Shown piece after piece: positions 34,097 through 41,873 of a DNA stretch of 64,000 nucleotides. The notes under the pieces are model-generated. The model had not been told where the DNA came from. It worked only from the letters and a program-made list of their open reading frames with translations, and searched no databases. The stretch comes from Sutterella massiliensis (GTDB lineage: Bacteria; Pseudomonadota; Gammaproteobacteria; Burkholderiales; Burkholderiaceae_F). The position numbers were made by a program, and so were the translations under genes. Within the stretch, counting starts at the first letter, position 1, and every line of letters begins with the position of its first letter. The DNA lies in contig NZ_JACJJC010000002.1 in the NCBI RefSeq assembly GCF_016899755.1, positions 62,001-126,000 on the forward strand. The letters are read 5' to 3'.

Positions 34097-34861
34097 ATGT
34101 CCGCTCGCCTATCTTTTGCTGATTTTCTGGAATCCGCTCCCGGCAAACAGCTTCTCGCTTGGGAAAACGAAGCCGTTTCGCGCATCGTTGAAGACGTGTT
34201 CGGCCATACGGCGCTTCAGGTCGGCTGTCCGAAATTCAATGCGCTTGCGGCAAACCGCATGCAGTCAAAGTGGCTAGTGACGGACGATGAGAGCGCCGCA
34301 GCGAATAGTGAAAAGGACGATCGACACCGCATACTTGCCGAAGCCGATGCACTCCCGATTGCTGCGGAGAGCATCGATCTCGTTATCCTCGCGCACGTAC
34401 TCGACTTTTCCGCGTCGCCGCAGCTCGTTTTGCGCGAAGCGGCACGCGTTCTCGAACCCGAAGGGCGGCTCGTTCTCACGGCTTTCAACCCGCTCGGTCT
34501 TTGGTGGCTGCGCCAACGCTTCGTTTCCCTCGGCGCACGTCCCTACTTGCCGACGCGAACCATGCCCATTTCGGTCTTTAGACTGCGAGACTGGTTTGCG
34601 CTCCTCGGGCTCGAAATCGACATCGGGCGCTTTGGCATTTATTCGCCGGGACTGCGTGCGGAAAAGCGCCTTCGCCGATGGGCATGGCTCGACAAAGCGG
34701 GCGACCGATGGGCGCCCCAATTTTCGAACCTTTACCTCTTATCGGCCGTCAAGCGTCGACCGGGCACGCGCCTCATCCATTTTTCGAGCGTTAAAAAGCA
34801 CAAACAATTGCCGGCGGGTTCCCTTCCTGCGGCATCATCTTCCTCTCTTCCCGAAAACTGA
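34097..34861 (+). CDS. Class I SAM-dependent methyltransferase (YafS-like)
   Basis: A 254-residue protein with a partly degenerate class I methyltransferase fold. ALQVGCPKF stands where the glycine-rich SAM loop would be (about residue 40). ADALPIAAESIDLVILAHVLDF (about 87-108) and LREAARVLEPEGRLVLTAFNP (about 113-133) are the characteristic later motifs. The gene precedes rnhA by 21 nt, as yafS does in E. coli, and this linkage is common in proteobacteria. The methyl acceptor is unknown. The C-terminal 30 residues are basic then serine/alanine-rich. Confidence 0.87.
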   Translation: MSARLSFADFLESAPGKQLLAWENEAVSRIVEDVFGHTALQVGCPKFNALAANRMQSKWLVTDDESAAANSEKDDRHRILAEADALPIAAESIDLVILAHVLDFSASPQLVLREAARVLEPEGRLVLTAFNPLGLWWLRQRFVSLGARPYLPTRTMPISVFRLRDWFALLGLEIDIGRFGIYSPGLRAEKRLRRWAWLDKAGDRWAPQFSNLYLLSAVKRRPGTRLIHFSSVKKHKQLPAGSLPAASSSSLPEN

Positions 34862-34882
34862 ATCTTTTGCACAGATCGAACG

Positions 34883-35356
34883 ATGACGACTAACGAACGC
34901 GCACTTGAAATCTGGACCGACGGCGCCTGCAAGCAAAATCCCGGCGTCGGCGGCTGGGGCGCATATCTCGTCTGGGGCGAACACAAGCTCGAACTTTACG
35001 GGGGCGAAAAGCTCACGACCAACAACCAGATGGAACTGACCGCCGTCATCTCGGCGCTTTCGGTTTTAAAGCGCCCCTGTCCCATCATCATCCACACGGA
35101 CAGCACCTACGTGCGCGACGGCATCACGAAGTGGATCCGCAATTGGAAGCGCAACGGCTGGCGTACGGCGGATAAAAAGGAAGTAAAGAACGCCGAACTT
35201 TGGCAACGCCTTGACGAACTTGCCGAACGCTACGAGATCGAATGGCGATGGGTGAAAGGCCACAACGGCGACCCAGGCAACGAAAAGGCCGACGAACTTG
35301 CCAATTGGGGCGTTGAAGTTGCGCTCGGCAAGCGGCCTGCACCGGTAAAGCCCTAA
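34883..35356 (+). CDS. rnhA: Ribonuclease HI
   Basis: A 157-residue endonuclease that cuts the RNA strand of RNA-DNA hybrids. All four metal-binding acids are visible: Asp in [16 protein letters not shown], Glu in NNQMELTAV, Asp in [13 protein letters not shown], and Asp in [16 protein letters not shown]. The basic handle [16 protein letters not shown] is present. Length matches E. coli RNase HI (155). It lies downstream of the methyltransferase gene in one unit. Confidence 0.97.
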   Translation: MTTNERALEIWTDGACKQNPGVGGWGAYLVWGEHKLELYGGEKLTTNNQMELTAVISALSVLKRPCPIIIHTDSTYVRDGITKWIRNWKRNGWRTADKKEVKNAELWQRLDELAERYEIEWRWVKGHNGDPGNEKADELANWGVEVALGKRPAPVKP

Positions 35357-35370
35357 CACAACCAACCCGA

Positions 35371-35392
35371 AAATACCGTATTTACGGTATTT
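35371..35392 (+). terminator. AT-rich perfect inverted repeat after rnhA
   Basis: AAATACCGTA and TACGGTATTT are exact inverted copies around TT, followed by TAGATTAT. It lies 14 nt after the rnhA stop and may be a weak terminator. Because it also lies just upstream of the tRNA-Val promoter, an operator role is possible. Confidence 0.5.
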
Positions 35393-35405
35393 TAGATTAT
35401 CGCCC

Positions 35406-35433
35406 TTGCTTTTATCAATTCTTTGCATACAAT
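35406..35433 (+). promoter_or_regulatory. Promoter of tRNA-Val
   Basis: TTGCTT (35406-35411) and TACAAT (35428-35433) are separated by 16 bp, with the tRNA beginning 17 nt after the -10 box. Confidence 0.75.
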
Positions 35434-35449
35434 ACGTCTTCTCTACTTT

Positions 35450-35524
35450 GCGCGATTAGCTCAGTGGTAGAGCACTGCCTTCACACGGCAGGGGTCACTG
35501 GTTCGAACCCAGTATCGCGCACCA
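35450..35524 (+). tRNA. tRNA-Val (CAC)
   Basis: A 75-nt cloverleaf with encoded CCA: acceptor arms GCGCGAT and ATCGCGC, and anticodon loop TTCACAC between CTGCC and GGCAG, giving CAC, which reads GUG codons. It is a single-gene transcript with its own promoter and terminator. Confidence 0.95.
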
Positions 35525-35533
35525 GAATTCCGA

Positions 35534-35562
35534 AGGCTCGCAATCGACATTGCGGGCCTTTT
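35534..35562 (+). terminator. Terminator of tRNA-Val
   Basis: AGGCTCGCAAT pairs with ATTGCGGGCCT (one wobble) around CGAC and is followed by TTTTCCTTTTCC, ten bases after the tRNA CCA end. Confidence 0.8.
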
Positions 35563-35648
35563 CCTTTTCCGTCAATTACCGCGATCGAAGCCGCTTGCCG
35601 CCGTACCGAGAGAACGTTCCTGTCCCACGTGTACGACGCGAGTGTGAC

Positions 35649-35677
35649 AAAAAAGGCACGATCCGAAAACCGTGCCT
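35649..35677 (-). terminator. Terminator of fur
   Basis: On the minus strand AGGCACG pairs with CGTGCCT around GTTTTCGGAT and runs into TTTTTTG, 30 nt after the fur stop. Confidence 0.85.
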
Positions 35678-35706
35678 CCGCTAGCCGCCTCGTCCTCGAA
35701 GCGAAC

Positions 35707-36207
35707 TTAGTCCTGCATCTTCCTTCTCGCCTCCGCATTGCGGCAGTCTTCGCAGACGCCGTAAAGAACGAGCGAATGATCGGTCATCTCGTAGCCGAAG
35801 CGTTCGGCGACCTCGCGCTGCGCTTTTTCAATGGCCGGGTCGACAAACTCTTCAACCTTCCCGCAGCGCATGCAGACAATGTGGTCGTGATGACGCCCTT
35901 CCTGCAGCTCGTACGTGGCGCGGCCCTCATCAAAGTGATGTCGCACAAGGATGCCGGCCGTTTCGAACTGCGTGAGCACGCGATAAACCGTCGCAAGACC
36001 GATGTCGCTGTTCTCATTGAGCAGAAGCTTGTACACTTCTTCAGCCGAAAGATGACGCTTGCCGGGTTCGTTGGTCTGCGCGAGCTTTTGGAAGAGATCC
36101 AAAATCTTGAGACGGGGAACCGTCACCTTGAGGCCCATCGTCCTCAGGTCTGCATTCAGATCCGTGTTGAGATCGGCGGATTGCTGCTTATTCAAAGTTT
36201 CCTGCAC
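35707..36207 (-). CDS. fur: Ferric uptake regulator Fur
   Basis: A 166-residue iron-responsive repressor. The winged-helix domain carries SAEEVYKLLLNENSDIGLATVYRVLTQFE (about residues 54-82). The metal and dimer region has HHFDEGRATYEL, HHDHIVCMRCGKVEEF (CxxC zinc site) and CEDCRNAEARR (second CxxC). The frame opens at GTG 36207 with AGGG upstream; the N-terminus is about 20 residues longer than E. coli Fur (148). It is divergent from bamE, the usual betaproteobacterial order. A TATGAT box at 36242-36247 is a possible promoter. I see no obvious Fur box in the shared region. Confidence 0.96.
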   Translation of the reverse strand: MQETLNKQQSADLNTDLNADLRTMGLKVTVPRLKILDLFQKLAQTNEPGKRHLSAEEVYKLLLNENSDIGLATVYRVLTQFETAGILVRHHFDEGRATYELQEGRHHDHIVCMRCGKVEEFVDPAIEKAQREVAERFGYEMTDHSLVLYGVCEDCRNAEARRKMQD

Positions 36208-36315
36208 GGCAGAGCACCCTGTTTGAGTTCATTAAGCCGCTATCATACGGGGGAAAGCGGGGATGCGGCCCGAGGGCCAGATCCTCGACCGAGTTTTTCT
36301 ATTTTATAAGCTTTT

Positions 36316-36864
36316 ATGTTCAGTCGACATCCTTTGCTCGCTGCGTCTGGCGTGGCTGCCGCTATTTTGCTGAGCGGCTGCAACACTGTGGCCGACGTTT
36401 GGGACAACGCAACGGATTATGTTCCGTACTTTCTGAAACCCTATCGCGACGACGTTCACCAGGGCAACCTCGTCACGAATGAAATGGTTCTCCAGCTAGA
36501 AAAAGGGATGACGGACGCGCAGGTGCAGTTCCTGCTCGGCGTGCCGCTTGTCCGAGATCAGTTCCATGCCGACCGCTGGGATTACGTTTACTTCCTCATG
36601 CGCGGCGACGGCGAGCGACAGCTTCGCAAGCTCACGGTTTTCTTCGACGAAAACCGCCGTGTCGACCATTGGGTATCGGATCCCCTGCCCGACGAAGAAC
36701 AAGCCGACCAATTGATCCTCGGCAACATCAAGACGTTCGAGCCGCGCTCCCCCAAGATGGAGCCGCAGAGCATGACGTCCTCAGAGGAGAGTTCAAATGC
36801 TGATGGAAGAACTGAAGCGCCTGAAGACGCTCGTGAATCAACTGGTGGCGCGCCTCAACACTGA
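36316..36864 (+). CDS. bamE: Outer-membrane assembly lipoprotein BamE
   Basis: A 182-residue lipoprotein of the BAM complex. The signal sequence ends at the lipobox LLSGC (Cys near residue 22). The SmpA/OmlA fold follows: QGNLVTNEMVLQLEKGMTDAQVQFLLGVPLV, then DRWDYVYFLM and LTVFFDENRRV. The folded domain ends near residue 135; the last 45 residues are an acidic, Ser/Glu/Pro-rich tail (QSMTSSEESSNADG and on), unusual for this family. The end of the tail-coding region overlaps the next gene by 68 nt in another frame, which may be how the tail arose. Confidence 0.94.
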   Translation: MFSRHPLLAASGVAAAILLSGCNTVADVWDNATDYVPYFLKPYRDDVHQGNLVTNEMVLQLEKGMTDAQVQFLLGVPLVRDQFHADRWDYVYFLMRGDGERQLRKLTVFFDENRRVDHWVSDPLPDEEQADQLILGNIKTFEPRSPKMEPQSMTSSEESSNADGRTEAPEDARESTGGAPQH

Positions 36865-37009
36865 GCGCGAAGTCAACGCGAAACTGCAGAATCAGCTCGC
36901 TTTGCGCGAGGCCGAGCTTGTGCGCACGCAGACGCAGCTCAAAGACATGAAGCGCAAGGTCGACAACCTCTTTGCGCAGTTTCAGAACAGCGGCGATTCT
37001 CTGCTTTGA
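36797..37009 (+). CDS. Small ZapB-like coiled-coil protein
   Basis: A 70-residue protein that is almost entirely heptad coiled coil (LKRLKTLVNQLVARLNTERE, then LQNQLALREAELVRTQTQL). Small coiled-coil proteins encoded directly before zapA are widespread in proteobacteria and resemble ZapB, which links the Z-ring to the chromosome through ZapA. The ATG has GAGGAGA about 8 nt upstream. That start lies inside bamE, 68 nt before the bamE stop, and the stop lies 21 nt before the zapA ATG. Division function is inferred from context and fold. Confidence 0.82.
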   Translation: MLMEELKRLKTLVNQLVARLNTEREVNAKLQNQLALREAELVRTQTQLKDMKRKVDNLFAQFQNSGDSLL

Positions 37010-37029
37010 CCGACCGGGAGCGTTTTGCG

Positions 37030-37518
37030 ATGTCCGAAGTCACCGTCACGATCTTCAACCACAACTACCGACTTGCCGTCAGTACGGGTGAAGAAGAACT
37101 CCTCAAGAACTGCGCCAAGCTCGTCGACGACCAGATGACGAACGTTCGGGCGGGCGGCAAAGTGATCGCACTCGATCAGATTGCCGTCCTCTCTGCGCTC
37201 GAAATCGCGTATGACGCGCAGAAAAAGGAAGAGGAGGCCGCAAAGCGCGCGGCCGAACTCGAAGCATTTGCCGCGCAACAGTCCGAAGCGGCCGAGGCCG
37301 CTCAGGCAGCCGCCGCCGAAGCACAGGCTCAGGCAGAAGCTGCCGCCGCGGCATTGCCAGCAGCTGAACCCAATGCTCAAGAAGACCAAGCACCTGAAGC
37401 TCCGATTCCGGCAGCGCCGATCGCGGACGAAGCAGCTGCGCTCGAAGAAATTCGTGCGCTCTGCCGGCTCTGTGAGGAGACGCTCTACAAGGACGCCACG
37501 CTCGGACTTCGCCTCTAG
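37030..37518 (+). CDS. zapA: Cell division protein ZapA with extended C-terminus
   Basis: A 162-residue FtsZ-bundling protein. The N-terminal globular part has VTVTIFNHNYRLAVSTGEEE and LLKNCAKLVDDQMTNVR, followed by VIALDQIAVLSALEIAYD, all typical of ZapA. The coiled coil continues into an Ala/Glu/Gln/Pro-rich stretch (about residues 75-135), so the protein is about 50 residues longer than usual. I choose ATG 37030 with GGGAG upstream; an in-frame TTG at 37006 is less likely. It lies between the coiled-coil gene and the 6S RNA gene, the conserved zapA-ssrS arrangement. Confidence 0.92.
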   Translation: MSEVTVTIFNHNYRLAVSTGEEELLKNCAKLVDDQMTNVRAGGKVIALDQIAVLSALEIAYDAQKKEEEAAKRAAELEAFAAQQSEAAEAAQAAAAEAQAQAEAAAAALPAAEPNAQEDQAPEAPIPAAPIADEAAALEEIRALCRLCEETLYKDATLGLRL

Positions 37519-37587
37519 AGATTGCACAAAAGGCGGCTTCGAAAGCTTCCTTTACATTCCGAAAGCGCGCAAAAAGCCGCCGCAGAC

Positions 37588-37615
37588 TTGAGTCTGCCGC
37601 GCTTTCGGATAAAAT
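37588..37615 (+). promoter_or_regulatory. 6S RNA promoter with palindromic -35 region
   Basis: TTGAGT (37588-37593) and TAAAAT (37610-37615) are separated by 16 bp. The -35 hexamer sits inside the 16-nt palindrome GCAGACTTGAGTCTGC (37582-37597), which could bind a dimeric regulator or form the end of the zapA message. Confidence 0.65.
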
Positions 37616-37621
37616 GACCTC

Positions 37622-37803
37622 AGTCCTGCAGTGGTCAGCACGTGGGCTCCAAAGTACCTAGAACCAATGCCAAAGCCATTAGGTTGGCATTCTCGAGAGC
37701 CGATAGAGCGCAGGTCACGCGATGTCCAGCCCGTTCCGCTCCGGAGCCGACCGCCCTGAACTCCCGGTTCAGGATACGTAGCCCAGGCCCACTGCAGGTC
37801 CCC
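37622..37803 (+). ncRNA. ssrS: 6S RNA
   Basis: A transcript of about 182 nt between zapA and an EVE-domain gene, the standard proteobacterial location. The closing stem pairs CCTGCAGTGG (37625-37634) with CCACTGCAGG (37789-37798); a second stem pairs GTGGGCT (37642-37648) with AGCCCA (37780-37785). A central weakly paired bubble and an internal hairpin follow the open-promoter mimic of 6S RNA. It would bind sigma70 RNA polymerase and hold it during stationary phase. Ends are inferred from the promoter and terminator, so a few bases of error are likely. Confidence 0.85.
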
Positions 37804-37807
37804 TTTC

Positions 37808-37835
37808 AAGGGCAGTCCCGAGACTGCCCTTTTTT
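37808..37835 (+). terminator. Terminator downstream of 6S RNA
   Basis: AAGGGCAGTC pairs perfectly with GACTGCCCTT around CCGA and is followed by TTTTTT. It would end a longer 6S precursor. Confidence 0.85.
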
Positions 37836-37903
37836 CATTTGCGGTGCACACCCCCGCCGTAGCGCGGCACAACAGATAACCCTCACGCCTCTCCTTAAAC
37901 GCC

Positions 37904-38401
37904 ATGCAGAAACCCTCCGCATCCGCCTTTGCCACCGCCGCCCGTTTCTGGCTCATGAAAACGGAGCCCGGCGAGTGTTCGATTGACGACGTACTGGCTG
38001 CGCCCGAACAGACGGTTTCGTGGTTCGGTATCCGCAACTATCAGGCGCGCAATTTCATGCGCGACGACATGAAGATCGGCGACGGCGTGCTTTTCTACCA
38101 CTCGAGCTGCGCCAAGCCCGGCATTGTCGGTTTAGCCGTGATCGCCTCGACGAGCTACCCCGACGCATGCCAGTTTGACTCAGAAAGCCACTACTACGAC
38201 CCCAAAAGCACGGCAGAAAAACCCCGCTGGCTCGCGCTCGACGTCAAAGCGGTCTATAAATCACCTCTGATCGGCCTTGATCGACTGCGCGCAGATCCGG
38301 CGCTTGCAGAGCTTCGAATTCTGCAGCGCGGCAACCGCCTTTCCATCACGCCGGTTGAAAAAGAGGATTTCTTCCACATCCTCGAAAAATTGATGGAATA
38401 A
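37904..38401 (+). CDS. EVE-domain protein (thymocyte nuclear protein 1 family)
   Basis: A 165-residue soluble protein made of one EVE domain, a PUA-like fold thought to bind modified bases in DNA or RNA. It opens with FWLMKTEPGECSIDDV (about residues 15-30), followed by SWFGIRNYQARNFMRDDMKIGDGVLFYHS, the family hallmark, and ends with PLIGLDRLRADPAL and GNRLSITPV. The gene follows 6S RNA, where many betaproteobacteria also carry it. The physiological ligand is unknown. Confidence 0.9.
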   Translation: MQKPSASAFATAARFWLMKTEPGECSIDDVLAAPEQTVSWFGIRNYQARNFMRDDMKIGDGVLFYHSSCAKPGIVGLAVIASTSYPDACQFDSESHYYDPKSTAEKPRWLALDVKAVYKSPLIGLDRLRADPALAELRILQRGNRLSITPVEKEDFFHILEKLME

Positions 38402-38428
38402 CAAAAACTCTCTCTCGGACGCACGATC

Positions 38429-39244
38429 ATGGACTTGCAAATCGTCTTTTGCCTGGCGCTTCTCGGCAGCTGCACGGGCTTTCTGGCCGGTCTCCTCGGC
38501 ATCGGTGGCGGCATGGTGCTGACGCCCTTTTTAACGATGCTTCTGGCTCACGCGGGCATACCGCCCGAGCACATCGTGCACTGCGCAATTGCAACGTCCA
38601 TGGGCACGATTCTCTTCACGTCGCTCTCATCGGTGCGAGCGCACGCTTCGCGCGGCGCCGTACTCTGGAAAGTAGTCGCCTCGATGGCGCCCGGCATTCT
38701 CGTGGGCGCACTGATCGGCGCTCAGATTTCCGGTGCGCTCTCGACCTTCTGGGTGGCGCTCTTTTTCAGCATTTTCGTCTACACCTCGGCAACGAAAATG
38801 TTCATCGGCTCGAAAACCGTCGCTACCCGCACGCTGCCGGGCGCGGGCGGCATGTTCGGCGCCGGCACCGTGATCGGCGTCATTTCTTCGCTCGTGGGCG
38901 CGGGGGGCGGCTTCATCTCGGTGCCCTTCATGACGTACTGCAACGTGCGCATGCATAACGCCATCGGTACGTCCTCTGCGCTCGGCTTTCCGATTGCTTT
39001 TGCGGGTACGATCGGCTACATCATCAGCGGCTGGGGCAATCCGGCACTTCCGGGCTGGCCCTACACACTCGGCTTCATTCACGTACCGGCTCTTCTTTCC
39101 GTAGCGGTCATGAGTATCCTGACCGCTCCGATCGGCGCCAAGGTCGCGCACTCGATCGACACAAAGCCACTTAAGCGCATCTTCGGCAGCGTTCTCTTCG
39201 TTCTCGCCACCTACATGCTTTGGAAAGCCGTATCCGCATTCTGA
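38429..39244 (+). CDS. TSUP/TauE-SafE family membrane permease
   Basis: A 271-residue inner-membrane protein with eight predicted helices. Each half contains the family glycine motif: LLGIGGGMVLTPFLTMLL (about residues 22-39) and SLVGAGGGFISVPFMTYC (about 152-169), showing the internal duplication. Members export sulfite, sulfoacetate or other small organic acids. The substrate here is unknown. It starts 27 nt after the EVE gene and ends before a strong terminator. Confidence 0.92.
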   Translation: MDLQIVFCLALLGSCTGFLAGLLGIGGGMVLTPFLTMLLAHAGIPPEHIVHCAIATSMGTILFTSLSSVRAHASRGAVLWKVVASMAPGILVGALIGAQISGALSTFWVALFFSIFVYTSATKMFIGSKTVATRTLPGAGGMFGAGTVIGVISSLVGAGGGFISVPFMTYCNVRMHNAIGTSSALGFPIAFAGTIGYIISGWGNPALPGWPYTLGFIHVPALLSVAVMSILTAPIGAKVAHSIDTKPLKRIFGSVLFVLATYMLWKAVSAF

Positions 39245-39287
39245 AGCTGACGGGAAAAGGAATCGCACCTCTATCCCGATAAAGAAG

Positions 39288-39331
39288 CGGCCGCTCGAGC
39301 GCAGTTGCCTCTGCGCACCGGCGGCCGTTTT
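39288..39331 (+). terminator. Terminator after the TSUP permease gene
   Basis: CGGCCGC (39288-39294) pairs with GCGGCCG (39321-39327), and an inner stem pairs GCGCAG with CTGCGC. TTTT follows. It lies between the convergent permease and lgt genes. Confidence 0.7.
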
Positions 39332-39384
39332 GCTGCTTGGAACCCCGAAGCCAGCGCGTAGCTCGGCAGTCGAATTTTCCACTT

Positions 39385-40194
39385 TTAGCTGCGGGCTGCA
39401 TCCTTCTTCGCGCGGTGCCCCGCCCGAATCCAAAGACCGATCCCGGCTAGCGCAAGGGGGAGCGTGAGCCACTGTCCACGCGAGAAACCGAGCGCCTGCA
39501 GTCCGAGGAACGCATCGGGCTCTCTAAAAAACTCACTCATGAAGCGTGCGACGCCGTAGCCGATCCCAAAGAGCGCGGCGACACGCCCGCAAGGGCGCGG
39601 CTTGCGGGAATAAATCCAAAGAAGCAAAAAGAGCGCTAGTCCTTCGAGCCCGGCCTCATAAAGCTGCGAGGGGTGCCGGGGAACGCCGCCATCGGCAGCC
39701 TGCGGGAAGACCATTGCCCAAGGCAACTCGCTCGATGCCGGCCGCCCCCAAAGTTCACCGTTGATGAAGTTGCCGATGCGCCCCGCCATGAGACCGAGCG
39801 GCACAAGAGGCGCCACGAAGTCGACGGTGTTCCAGAAGCCGAGCTTGCGCCGCGCGCTGTAGATCCACATAACGACGAGCGCCCCGACGAGGCCGCCGTG
39901 CGCACTCATGCCGCCTTGCCAAATCTCGAAAACAGCGAGCGGATGCGCCAAATAAAAGCTCGGCTGATAAAAAAGGCAATATCCGAGACGGCCGCCGAGA
40001 ATGATGCCGAAGACACCGTAAAAGAGAAGATCCTCGACGTTCTCTTTGGTAATCCCTCGCCAGGCATCGGCTGCGCGCTTGCGCCCGAGCAGCCAAAAGA
40101 GCGCAAACCCGGCCAAGTACATCAAACCGTACCAGCGCACGGCAAGCGGTCCGAGATGAACGGCTACGGGGTCGAATTCCGGGTGCACAAGCAT
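39385..40194 (-). CDS. lgt: Prolipoprotein diacylglyceryl transferase
   Basis: A 269-residue inner-membrane enzyme that transfers diacylglycerol from phosphatidylglycerol to the lipobox cysteine, the first step of lipoprotein maturation. Seven hydrophobic helices are visible. The diagnostic [16 protein letters not shown] lies at about residues 137-152; the essential histidine is in [13 protein letters not shown] (about 95-107); [11 protein letters not shown] and [13 protein letters not shown] are also conserved. It is divergent from thiM with about 140 nt between. Confidence 0.97.
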   Translation of the reverse strand: MLVHPEFDPVAVHLGPLAVRWYGLMYLAGFALFWLLGRKRAADAWRGITKENVEDLLFYGVFGIILGGRLGYCLFYQPSFYLAHPLAVFEIWQGGMSAHGGLVGALVVMWIYSARRKLGFWNTVDFVAPLVPLGLMAGRIGNFINGELWGRPASSELPWAMVFPQAADGGVPRHPSQLYEAGLEGLALFLLLWIYSRKPRPCGRVAALFGIGYGVARFMSEFFREPDAFLGLQALGFSRGQWLTLPLALAGIGLWIRAGHRAKKDAARS

Positions 40195-40335
40195 GACGCA
40201 GGCTTCCTATTGAAATTTTGCGGACGTTCATTGTAGCGGCGCAGGCTTTGAGCATTTCATGCGCTCGTGGGGCGCTTTTTCGTTGAACGCTTGTGCTATG
40301 TTTTCTGCGCCCTATTTTTATCGAGAGTACCGACC

Positions 40336-41127
40336 ATGTCGATCGAACCCCTGTCCGGAGCCGCTGCGGCTCAAATGCTTCGCGCCATGCGCGAGAAACG
40401 CCCGCTTGTGCATTGCCTCACGAATGAAGTCGTGCAGGAGATTACGGCGAACGTACTCCTCGCGGCGGGTGCCTCGCCCGCCATGGTTGTCGCCGAAGAA
40501 GAAGCGGCGTACTTCGCCGCCGCGGCTGACGCACTTCTCGTCAATGTCGGCACGCCCTATCCGGCACGGCTTCGCGCCATGCACGCCTCTGCCGAAAGTG
40601 CTGCCGCCAACGCCCGCCCATGGGTCCTCGACCCTGTCGCGGCCGGCGGTATTCCCTGGCGCGACGGCGAAATCCGAAAGCTTCTGGCAAAGCGCCCGAC
40701 GGTTGTTCGCGGCAACGCGAGCGAAATTCTTGCACTCGCGGGAGCGGGGGCTGGCGGCAAAGGTGTCGACAGCACGGACGCCTCGAGTGCGGCGATCGTG
40801 CCGGCTCAGCATCTTGCCAAAGCGTCTGGCGCCATCGTCTGCGTTACAGGCGAAACCGATTTCATTACGGACGGCGAGCGAACACTGAGCGTATCGGGCG
40901 GACACGTCATGACAACGCTCGTCGTCGGCACGGGCTGCTCGCTTTCGGCGCTCGTTGCAGCCTTTTGCGCTGCATCGAACGACCGTCTGGAAGCGACTGC
41001 CGCAGCCTGCGCGCTTGCCAAACGCGCATCCGAGCGCGCTTATGCGGTCGCGCCTGCTCCGGGAAGCTTTCACGCCGCCTACCTCGATGCGCTCTACCTC
41101 ATCGAGCCCGAGTCGTTTCTCGAATAA
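40336..41127 (+). CDS. thiM: Hydroxyethylthiazole kinase
   Basis: A 263-residue ribokinase-fold enzyme that phosphorylates hydroxyethylthiazole for thiamine salvage. PLVHCLTNEVVQEITANVLLAAGASPAM (about residues 25-52) is the substrate site; RPWVLDPVAAGGIPWR and PTVVRGNASEILALAG follow; the catalytic GTGCSLSALVAAFCA (about 202-216) completes the active site. ATG 40336 follows GAGAG; a longer in-frame start at 40267 is rejected because it precedes the conserved N-terminus and has no ribosome-binding site. thiE follows, so the pair supports salvage. I see no TPP riboswitch in the upstream 140 nt. Confidence 0.95.
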   Translation: MSIEPLSGAAAAQMLRAMREKRPLVHCLTNEVVQEITANVLLAAGASPAMVVAEEEAAYFAAAADALLVNVGTPYPARLRAMHASAESAAANARPWVLDPVAAGGIPWRDGEIRKLLAKRPTVVRGNASEILALAGAGAGGKGVDSTDASSAAIVPAQHLAKASGAIVCVTGETDFITDGERTLSVSGGHVMTTLVVGTGCSLSALVAAFCAASNDRLEATAAACALAKRASERAYAVAPAPGSFHAAYLDALYLIEPESFLE

Positions 41128-41179
41128 CTGACGGTATCGCCGCTCTTTCGCCTTCGATCTTTTTTCCGATTCTGACGCC

Positions 41180-41839
41180 ATGACGCCGCGACAAGCCTTC
41201 GATCCCAAGAAACATCTGCCGCTTTATCTCGTCCTTGACCCGCAGCTCTGCGGAGGTGCGCTTGGCATGGTCGAAACGACGCGCGCCGCCATTGCCGGCG
41301 GCGCATCGATCGTGCAGCTTCGAGCGCCCGAGTGGAAAAAGCGCGAAATGTGCGAATGCGCGCGAGCGCTTTTGCAAATCACGCGCGCGGCAGGCATTCC
41401 GCTCGTAATCGACGATCACGCGGACGTAGCGCTCGCCGTTGACGCCGACGGCCTCCACGTCGGTCAGAAGGATCTTTCGCCCGCCGACGCACGAGCCGTC
41501 ATCGGACACGACCGTATCCTCGGTCTCTCGATCAACTGCGTTGAAGAGGCACTTGTCATCGAAAAGGGTCTCGTCGACTACATCGGCATCGGCCCCTACC
41601 GCGCTACGGCCACGAAGAAGGATGCAGGTGCCGCCCTCGGTGCGACGGGCCTAAAGGCCATCGTCCGGGCGGCAGGCATGCCCTCAGTTGCGATCGGCGG
41701 CATCAAGCTCGAGCATGTCGCCGACGTGATGACCACCGGCGTCGACGGCGTCGCCATTGTCTCTGCTGTCTGTGGCGCACCCAATCCGGAAGCAGCGGCC
41801 CGAGCGCTACGAACGGCGCTCAAAGCCACAGGTGTTTGA
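41180..41839 (+). CDS. thiE: Thiamine-phosphate synthase
   Basis: A 219-residue TIM-barrel enzyme that joins hydroxymethylpyrimidine-PP and hydroxyethylthiazole-P to thiamine phosphate. AGGASIVQLRAPEWKKREM (about residues 37-55), VIDDHADVALAVDADGLHVGQKDL (about 75-98), GIGPYRATATKKDAG (about 138-152) and VAIGGI (about 169) match the substrate and phosphate sites. It lies 52 nt after thiM. ThiD, which would supply the pyrimidine diphosphate, is not in the window. Confidence 0.95.
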   Translation: MTPRQAFDPKKHLPLYLVLDPQLCGGALGMVETTRAAIAGGASIVQLRAPEWKKREMCECARALLQITRAAGIPLVIDDHADVALAVDADGLHVGQKDLSPADARAVIGHDRILGLSINCVEEALVIEKGLVDYIGIGPYRATATKKDAGAALGATGLKAIVRAAGMPSVAIGGIKLEHVADVMTTGVDGVAIVSAVCGAPNPEAAARALRTALKATGV

Positions 41840-41873
41840 TTCTTCGGGACCACCCAATCGATAGGCATCTCCC

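Noticed and set aside
35525-35706. Integration site (att) at the tRNA-Val 3' end
   Set aside because: The tRNA is followed by its own terminator and the fur terminator, with no integrase gene and no repeat of the tRNA 3' end nearby.
36208-36315. Fur box between fur and bamE
   Set aside because: No good match to the GATAATGATAATCATTATC pattern on either strand.
40195-40336. TPP riboswitch upstream of thiM
   Set aside because: None of the conserved CUGAGA or ACCUGA-type segments is visible in the leader.
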